Part shown: in pieces, positions 56,186 through 64,000 of the stretch
Numbering within the stretch: the first letter of the stretch is position 1
Layout of the letters: every line of letters begins with the position of its first letter
Assembly: GCA_014529385.2 (NCBI GenBank)
Contig: CM043953.1
Coordinates: 97,787,842 to 97,851,841 of the forward strand
Source of the DNA: Adiantum capillus-veneris
Taxonomy: Eukaryota; Streptophyta; Polypodiopsida; Polypodiales; Pteridaceae
Reading direction: 5' to 3'
DNA length: 64,000 nucleotides
Program-made: the position numbers and the translations under genes
Notes under the pieces: generated by a model
The model's input: the letters and a program-made list of their open reading frames with translations, nothing else
Told to the model about the DNA's origin: nothing
Databases searched by the model: none

Positions 56186-59100
56186 ACGCCCATCATCTCA
56201 CTGCAATTTTCAAACCATGTTGTGGGTAAGCTCTTCATAAGAGCATTTGCACGGTTGTCATCTGTGTAAACTTTTTCTAACTCAATGTGTTTACTAGCCA
56301 AAATATCATGTATCACATGATACCTAACCTCCATGAGTTTTGACTTGGAATGAAACACGGGGTTCTTTGCTAACGCAATCGCACTCTAGATTTCACAATG
56401 TAGCACTCGAGTCTAGTGTATACCAAGGTCTCCCACTAGACAAGATAACCATACAACTTCCTTGCTAGCACTCGAAACTGCAACATACTCAGCCTCAATG
56501 GTGGAAGATGAAGTGCAATTTTGGAGACATGATCTCTAAGAGACTGCCACTCTAGCAAACAAGAAAATATAGCTAGATGTGGATCTCCCCTGCATAATCT
56601 GAATTAGTGTATCCAACTATGGATGCATCATTGTTCAGTACTTGTTGGTTGAACCGTTGATGTATCTCGAGATATTTTTCACTGCTTTGCAATGCTTTTT
56701 GTCAGGATTTTCCATATACCTGCTAACCACTCCCACTGCAAATGCAATATCTAGTCGCGTGCTAACCATGGCAAACATGAGACTGCCAACTATTGAAGAA
56801 TATGGCACCTTTTCCATCTCTGCCTTTTCAGCATCCAATTTGGGACAATCATTCTTGCTAAGTTTTACATATGCATCCATTGGGGTACTCAATGTTTTCC
56901 CCCCTTGCATGTTAAAATGTTGCAAGACCTTGTAAATATACTCTTCTTGTGATAGTTCAAGTATTCCACGCTTACAATCTCTCTTGATACACATACCAAG
57001 AAAATGATGTGGATCATCCAAATCCTTCATGGAAGACTACTTGCTTAAGGCATGCTTGAGAAGTGCAATCTCATCTTTGGACTTCTTGGGTATAAGAATA
57101 TCATCCACGCACAAGATTAGAATGGTGTGGGAACCATCATTCAACCTCCTTATGCATAATCAATGATCATCTTGGCTCCTACGTAAGCTTGGGATTGAAT
57201 GTACATATCAAACTTGATGTACCATTTCCTTGAACCTTGCTTTAGTCTATACAAAGCTTTCTTGAGTCTATACAGTAGTATTGCCCTTGTTGGCCTTTCA
57301 GGCTTAATCTCAAAACCTTATGGTTGCTTCATGTAGACATCTTCTTCAAGATCCCCATGAAGAAACATAGTCTTCACACCCATTTGGACCAATTACATGT
57401 CCTCAATGGCTACTAAACCAAGCAAAAGATGTAGTGTAGTCATCTTGACTACTGGAGAAAAAATCTCGTCAAAATCTATGCCTTTTTTTACTAAAGCCTT
57501 TAGCAACCAATCTAGCCTTATACTTAGGCTTGGGATATTTTATCGTGTACTTCTTCTTGAGCACCCATTTTCAAGGCAATGCTTGTTTACCCTCTGGTAA
57601 CTCTGTCAATTCCCAAGTCTCATTGGCTAAAATCATATTCTCAAACTGCATAGCCTGCTCCCACTTCACACTATCTTCCATCTGAATAGCTTATGTGTAA
57701 CAAGTGGGCTCATTGCAGTCGGTGACTAACACATAGTCCAATCGTGGCTCAAACTGCTCAGGGGCACAAGATATACGTGTAGATCTCCTCACTGCCTGAT
57801 TGCTAGATTTTGCTCTCTCTGGAGCTTTACTAGTGGTAGAAACATCACCAATAGACTGAGTTGGTTTTCTCAAATTTGTGGAGGCTACATCCTCATATTT
57901 GACTTTTTGACATTCATCCTCTTTAACAGGTTGTTTATGCATTTTAACCTCATTGAATATCACTTGTGAGTTGCGAATAACCTTTCTAGATTTTTTGTGC
58001 TAGAGACAATATCCCATCTCTCCATCTGCACCATAACCAATGAAGATGCACTTGTGTGACTTGGGATCTAGCTTCTTGGGAATTTCTTTGGGAATGTGTG
58101 AGAATGCTTCACACCCAAACACACATAATCTATCATAAGTTGGCTTCTTGCCAATCCACATCTCTTGCAGAATCTTGAAATTCAATGGAGTACTAGGCGA
58201 TCTATTTATGATGTGTACAGCTATCATAACAATCTCTCCTCAAAACTCAGGAGGTAAATTCACCATAGATAGCATGGTTGTGACTCTTTCTTGAATTGCG
58301 TGATTCATACACTCAACAATGCCATTATGAGCACATACGTATGTACGGCATAGTAAACTACCGTTGAATCCCTCATTTACTATAAAAATTCTTGAACTCT
58401 ATGGAGACATACTCTCCACCATTGTCAGTTCAAAAATCTTTTAGCTTTCCACCAGATTGGTTCTCAACCATGGCTAAGAATTTATGGAATGTAGCAAACA
58501 CTTTGTTTTTTCCCTTTAAGAGGTAGACCCACACCTTCCAAGTAGAGTCATCTATGAATGTCAAGAAATATAGTGCTCTCCCTAGAGATTTGTGTGGCAT
58601 AGGCCCACATAAATTGCAATGAACCAAATCTAGAGGGTTTTATAACTCTCAATGTAATGGCAATAAATTTGCCTAGTTTTCTTGCCATAGATGCAATGCT
58701 CACATAAATTGAAATCAAAAAAATTTAACACAGGTAATTAGCCCAAACAATGCCAAGGATTTTTATTCCTTTTTGGCTCATATGGCCTAGCCGGCTATAT
58801 GACAACTCAATAGAAGGCCGCTCGGCTACATAGATAGAACTCTCTTTGACTAAAGAGACATATAAAGAGTACAATGATCCAGATTTGTGACCTGACAACC
58901 AAATTTGTATTACACACCATCCAAGAACCATTGCCAAAAACAGTAGTATAGCCTAGAGAATCAAGCTAAACAACTGACACCAAACTATTAGCCAGTTTAG
59001 GAACATGTTTGACTCCATGAAGCATAAATTTAGTGCCATTTGTCATACATAACTTGACATCACCCATACTGCATATCTCAAGCTGATAGGAATTTCCAAG

Positions 59101-59530
59101 ATTGATTGAACCATGCAAAGTAGTATATGTGGAGAACCATTCCCTATGGGGAGTGACATGGAAATTGGCACCTGAATCAATGATCCAATTTTGCACATAG
59201 CACTAATCAAGAGCCAATAACACATCTGGACTCAAAAGTGAAAAAAAGCACATCTGCAACTGCAACACATCAAAAACAACCTTTGGATATGGAGATTCAA
59301 TCACATTGATCTCCTCGATCTTTACACTGTTCTTTGGAGCATCAGACTTCAAATAGCTTTGCCGTTTTCAAGATGTAAAACAGAGCAATCTTTCTTTAAA
59401 TGGCCTTTCTTACTGCAATGATGGCATTATACATTTCTCAAATCACGGCCTCGACTCTTGCTACAATTATGGAAACCTTTACAATCCTATGAACGACCAC
59501 GACTGCGACTACGTTGTTGCGTTTTAGGCC
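56186..59530 (-). pseudogene. copia-5: decayed Ty1/copia element
   Basis: On the minus strand, in order: a gag zinc knuckle 'CHHCSKKGHLKKDC' near 59.42 kb; protease 'IIDSGANFHVTPHREWF' (59196-58966); integrase 'FLTFIDDSTWKVWVYLLKG' (58627-58430) and its later part (58227-58000); a linker ending 'DCNEPTCYT' (57691); and polymerase to RNase H (57030-56635, with 'GSLMFAMVSTRLDIAFAVG'). The C-terminal end is near 56.19-56.35 kb ('HIELEKVYTDDNRANAL'). Many stops are present and the catalytic polymerase core near 57.1-57.3 kb is frameshifted. Gag is cut near 59.53 kb where copia-6 begins. Confidence 0.85.
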
Positions 59531-59542
59531 TCGTGGCCGGGT

Positions 59543-59689
59543 TGTCACCCGCCCATTACATTCTTGCTTATACAGAAAACAAGGAGAGTGAGAAGGGTTC
59601 TTCTCACAAGCTCCACCACATATTGTGAATGCTCATCTCCTTCCCCTCTCTCCTTACCTCTCTTGCACTCCATTGACAGTCCTCCAACA
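59543..59689 (+). repeat. Candidate short 5' LTR of copia-6
   Basis: A TG...CA-bounded stretch ('tgtcacccgcc' to 'cctccaaca') lies directly before the primer site. The right end is well supported; the left end is a guess because no partner LTR is in the window. Confidence 0.4.
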
Positions 59690-59691
59690 AG

Positions 59692-59703
59692 TGGTATCAA
59701 AGC
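59692..59703 (+). promoter_or_regulatory. copia-6 primer-binding site
   Basis: 'tggtatcaaagc' differs at one base from the standard initiator-Met primer site 'tggtatcagagc' and follows '...ccaacaag', a typical plant copia LTR end. Confidence 0.8.
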
Positions 59704-61628
59704 ATAGGCAGCCTCGGCACCTCCCTCCCCTACTTGCATGTGCAACGACACCGAGCAAGGGAGCTTGGAATCTCTCTGTAGCAAATTGGCTTTGAGCAAG
59801 TGAAGGCAAGGTTTGGATGTTCAAGAAAGAGTTCAAGGCCAAGCTTGAGAGCTCGGGAGTTCTAGAAGATAAAAAAGAAAGAGCCATAGGACAGCCTCTC
59901 AACCGTTGAAGGCTTGGGATCAAGGGAACCGAGTGTAGGCATTGAGGGAAATTCAAGCAAGGGAAGTTGCAGAGGGAATCTAGGGCCAAATCAAAGGGCT
60001 TGTGAGTGGACAAACCCAAATAGAAGAAATCAAAGCCTTGAGGGCTTGAGCTGGTTGTGAGAAGGCAATCAAGAGAGTCAAGAAATTAAAGGGATTTTGA
60101 GCTCCTAATCAAAGCCCACACACGAAGGCAATTGAGGAGCAGCACCAGCAATCAAAAGTGAAAGGAGCAACAATTCAGCCCAGCAAAGGGAACCATGGTG
60201 TAGGGAAATGAGCCCTCAAAGGGGCGGCCTCAACAGCAAGAAATAGAGCTTCTGGCCGATGCACACACACACACTTGTTGAGATCGTCAAAGTCCATAGG
60301 CACTCATCAAATTTTGACAATTCAGCAGGCTTTCGGCAAAGAGCGAAAAAAGTTGTATTTTTTTAAATTGACTTCACACACAATGTGTGCAAGCCTTCGC
60401 TCCCGCAAGCATCCTCGACACCCCGATTCCCCGGCTCACATACACTCTCGAGTTGCTTGAGAGATTGAGAGATAGTGTAAGAGAGCTTGAAAGAGAGAGA
60501 GTGAACAAGTGAGAGAGAAGAAGGAGAAGGGTTTCATCTTGACAATTCTTTGACATCAACATTAGTGACAGTCTTTACACGGGCTGATTTTCGACATCCG
60601 ACCCCGACGCCAGCGTTCTCGTGGTGGACGACCATCTTCCCGCGGACGGTTGTGCTTGCCACGCGCGCACGGGTGATGTGCCTCTATCACAAAGGAGTGA
60701 CACCCATCGGCACCAAGCACATTGATCGTGCTCTATGATACTTTTTCAACTCCAAGTATCTTTGACAGCTATCCGACTAGCACATTTTCGTCCGACGGTG
60801 GAAATTGGCACATATCGACATCGACATGCAGGTTACTAGGGGCTTTTGAGCCTGTTTACACACAATTTCTCAAGGTTTCTAGGCACAGTACTTTCACAGA
60901 TGATTTTGGAAATCATTTTGACAGTAGTTTCTCTGCAAACAAATGCGTGTTTGCTTTAGCACACCATAGTGCTATTGAGCTCTTTTAAGAGCAGATACCC
61001 CACAAGGATACTTTTTTACTACACGTAACAATTCTTGGCACCTGTTTGAGTGTGGTCGTTCATGTACGTTGAGTTGTAGATGTGTGGAGCCATTTTTTGG
61101 CTATTTTGATAGTTTTCTTGGTCTTTTTTGAGATTCGAATCGGAAGAGCCCTTTCTGAGACTGTGGCTAGTCATTTTGTGTTTCCTTTACCCTTTGGAGG
61201 GTCGATAGCATGAGGACTTCTTTGAGTTGGGGTATTCTCAAATGTTGAGATACCTTCGTTGATACAAGTAGCTAGAGTTCCCCTCTTACGATACCCTCGT
61301 CATAGGATATGTATCTGGACTGTTTCTTGTGCTTTTGACGTCGAGTTGGCGGTCACACAGCAGTGGTTTTGAGCAGTTTATGACCAGTGGTTTTTCTCAG
61401 TAGTTTATGTGCTTACTTTTGGTCTGACGAGTTTGAGATTTTTCTCCCTGTACAGAGGAGACTCTGTCAAATTTTTCCCACAAGTCCATTTTATGCATTC
61501 TTGGCACTTCTAGTTGTTCTTACACAGTGATTTTACTACTTTTGGTTTGAGTTTTTTTCTCCTTTAGACGCTACCAAAATTATCCCAGGAAATTTTCCAT
61601 AAAGTTTTTGGCTACATCCTCTTGAGTC
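59704..61628 (+). other. Long leader between copia-6 primer site and gag
   Basis: About 1.9 kb without a recognisable domain; long for a copia leader. It may hold an extra insertion. Frames near 60550-60990 have no family I recognise. Confidence 0.4.
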
Positions 61629-62463
61629 ATGGTTGCGAGTAGTACTTCCAAAAGAGACAAGTACTACATCAAAAAATTTGATGGCACAAATTATGCTATT
61701 TTGCGGTAGCGTGTGCAAGATGTTTTGATCAACAAAGGCTTGATAGCACCCTTGCATGAAAGACGAGAGAATGCATACACTGATGAACAGTGGGATGATT
61801 TGAATGAGCATGCTATGGTGACCATTTGCCTGCACCTTGGTGAATCCATTTACTTTACCATAATGGATAAGACCAATGCCAAAGATCTATGGGATGCTCT
61901 ATGTGCAGCATGGATGGCAACAATGCCTCAACCAAGGTTTTCTTGATGAAGAAGCTTATGCACATGAATATGAAAGAGGGCATTAACGTCATTTCTCACT
62001 TGAAAGAGTTCAACAACATCTTTTCACAAATTACTTCAAAAGGCCTCAATTTTGGTGATGAAATGAAGGCTATTTTCTTGCTATGTTCGCTACCATCGTC
62101 ATGGGATACCTTCAACACAACCATGAGCAATTCTACACCTAATGGCAAGCTATTTTTCAACGATGTTGCTAGTGTGTTGCTCACTAAGGAGATTTGACCT
62201 CAATCTCTTGATACGAGTGGGCATGGTGAAGCATATATAGATAGTGGAAATTGTGACAAGCAAAGGCAGCGTGGTTGCAGCCACAGTCATTCTCAAGATC
62301 GTAGGCAAGGTCGTAGCAAGAGTTGCAGCAAAGACATGCGAAATGTCAAGTGTTACTACTGCCATAAAAAGGGACACTTGAAGAAATATTTCCGCACAAT
62401 GCAATGTGATAAGGACAAAGAGAAAGCAAAGTTTCACAAACCTAAAAGCAGCATGAAAATTTA
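61629..62463 (+). pseudogene. copia-6 gag
   Basis: The start is ATG 61629 (Met-Val-Ala-Ser-Ser-Thr-Ser-Lys...). 'YYIKKFDGTNYAILR' is followed by a TAG, then 'VQDVLINKGLIAPLHERREN' and 'DLWDALCAAWMA'. A frameshift near 61.93 kb follows, then 'MKKLMHMNMKEGINVISHLK'. An Arg/Ser/Gln-rich basic stretch precedes the zinc knuckle 'CYYCHKKGHLKKYF', in which the last Cys has become Phe. It ends at a stop near 62463. Confidence 0.8.
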
Positions 62464-62473
62464 AGAGATTAAT

Positions 62474-63868
62474 GTGGTTGAGTATCCAACCATTGAGATA
62501 GTTTTTGACGTGCCAAATGATGTGCTGATTTTCACATCGGATTTGAGTTCTTATGCATTGTTTGCTCTTGACAAGTGTTATGTGCAAAATTGGATTGTGG
62601 ACTTAGGTGCTATCTTTCATGTTACTCCTCACCAAGAGTGGTTTTCTACATACACTACCATACATGGCACAGTGAATCTAGGTAATTCTTATGAGCTTTA
62701 TATATGCGATGTGGAAAGCATCAAGTTTTCTATGCATAATGGCACTGAGTTTATGCTGCATAATGTCAGACATGTACCCAAATTTACAAAGAGTTTGATG
62801 TCAATTGGACAGTTGGATGATTTGGGTTACATTACCATATTCACTCATGGTTCTTAGCTTATCAAGAATGGAAATTCTCTCATGCTTAAAGGCCATAAGT
62901 CTGGCTCATTGTACTCACTTTATGTCTCTTTCATGAAAGAGAAATCTATTTGTGTAGTCGAGCTTCCATCTACAGAGTTGTGGCATAGCCGGCTAGGACA
63001 TATGAATTAAAAGGGAATGAAAGTCTTGCAGTGTTCTAGTTATATCCCTGTGTTAGATTACTCTAACTTCTCTTTATGTGAGCATTATATCTATAGCAAC
63101 CAAACTAGGTCGACATCAGAGTCCTCTAGGTCTTGTTCATAGAGACTTGTGTGGACATATGCTAGTCAAGTCTCTAGGGGGAGCATTACACTTCCTGGCT
63201 TTCATAGATGACTCTACTAGAAAGGTATGGGTTTATCTCTTGAAGCAAAAGAGAAACGTATTTAGTGTCTTTAGAAAGTTCTTAGCATTGGTAGAGAACC
63301 AATCGGATAGAAAGCTTAAAGATTTGCATAGTGACAATGGAGGAAAGTACATCTCCTCTGAGTTCAAGGACTTTTGTAGTAAACAAGGCATTAGAAGACA
63401 GTTTATTGCGCCTTACACACCCGCCCAAAATGGTATAGCTGAGATGTTACGATGGTTGCTTACTTGATCAATCGATCACCTAGTACACCACTAAAGTACA
63501 AGGTTCTGTAGGAGAAGTGGACTAGCAAAGAGCCCAATTATGATAGGTTACATGTGTTTGGGTGTGAGGCATTCTCACATGTGCCAAAAGTGCTTAGATA
63601 AAAGCTCTACCCCAGATCACACAAGTGCATCTTCATTGGATATGGTGTAGACGAAAAGATCGGATATCATCTTTGGCAGCCAAAATCTAAGTAGGTTATA
63701 CGAAGTTCACAGGTGATACTCAACAAGTCTAAGATGCATAGAAATCTAGTGAAAGACATTGAGTATCGCAAAGTACAATTTAAGAATGTTGCCTCACCAC
63801 TAGTTACACTGAATGTTGGATGTGCCAGAGATGCACCTTCCACTAGAACACACACACATGCACACATG
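62474..63868 (+). pseudogene. copia-6 protease and integrase
   Basis: The protease region 'NWIVDLGAIFHVTPHQEWF' has the catalytic Asp but Leu-Gly in place of Ser-Gly. The pre-integrase part is near 62.98 kb ('LWHSRLGHMN'). The integrase core (63078-63467) keeps 'FLAFIDDSTRKVWVYLL', 'LHSDNGGKYISSEFKDFC' and 'PAQNGIAEMLRW', i.e. the expected Asp, Asp and Glu. A stop follows at 63465, and the C-terminal part is shortened and frameshifted. Confidence 0.8.
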
Positions 63869-64000
63869 GAACTTCAGAGAGAACGGAATCCAGAAGTCAG
63901 GCACTTTGGAGATCTACTCGTACATCTCATGCACTGAGTGTTTTGAGCCAGGATTAAACTACTTTCTAGTCACTGATTGCAATGAACCGACTTGCTACAA

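Larger units (their letters stand above)
59543..64000 (+). mobile_element. copia-6: plus-strand copia element, truncated by the window end
   Basis: It is the same family as copia-5 but points away from it. Parts: candidate 5' LTR end (up to 59689), primer site (59692), a long leader, gag from 61629, protease, integrase, and linker up to 64000 ('DCNEPTCY', the same phrase as in copia-5). Several stops and a deletion after the integrase core make it non-functional. Confidence 0.85.

Noticed and set aside
59545-60019. Minus-strand frames of 84 and 121 codons near the copia-6 primer site
   Set aside because: They overlap the LTR end, primer site and leader of a plus-strand element and have no recognisable motif.

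Overview
The window is nuclear DNA of a land plant, dominated by transposable elements. The evidence is plant-type Ty3/gypsy chromoviruses, Ty1/copia elements primed by initiator-Met tRNA, tRNA-headed SINEs, and one host gene with GT-AG introns. The mix hints at a large non-seed-plant genome (fern, lycophyte or bryophyte), but nothing seen here proves the clade. No bacterial operon, CRISPR array or organelle gene was found.

Layout. 1-4.9 kb: minisatellites and two interleaved tandem-repeat families (about 120 bp and 180 bp units) sharing a core. 5.1-8.0 kb: a broken DDE-like transposase-type gene. 8.6-9.7 kb: a GC-rich block full of simple repeats. 9.7-12.6 kb: non-coding DNA plus an LTR-like block with a tRNA-Asp-type primer site. 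12.6-21.9 kb: a decayed minus-strand gypsy element (gypsy-1). It carries a nested copia element (16261-20719, clean 5-bp target duplication, integrase lost) and a 358-bp MITE-like insert. 21.9-30.8 kb: a nearly intact plus-strand chromovirus (gypsy-2, 1594-residue gag-pol, about 1.6-kb LTRs) whose two flanks do not match. 30.8-34.4 kb: gypsy-3, related to gypsy-1, with an in-place inversion of its RNase H segment. 34.4-36.2 kb: tRNA-like and SINE sequence.

36.4-40.2 kb: the only convincing host gene, a four-exon family GH31 alpha-glucosidase with a signal peptide and both catalytic aspartates. 41.0-41.4 kb: a SINE with a perfect 10-bp target duplication. 43-45.8 kb: gypsy fragments and a very long CT microsatellite. 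46.0-56.1 kb: a minus-strand gypsy-4 between 2.1-kb direct repeats. 56.2-59.5 kb and 59.5-64.0 kb: two relatives of one copia family in head-to-head orientation, the second running off the window.

All the retroelements look unable to move alone: stops, frameshifts, deletions or lost catalytic residues are visible in each, with gypsy-2 the least damaged. The most informative signals are structural scars: the in-place inversion with a filler in gypsy-3, the mismatched flanks of gypsy-2, the integrase-less copia with near-identical LTRs, and an LTR that looks shared by two different elements. I did not find a convincing new defence or regulatory system.
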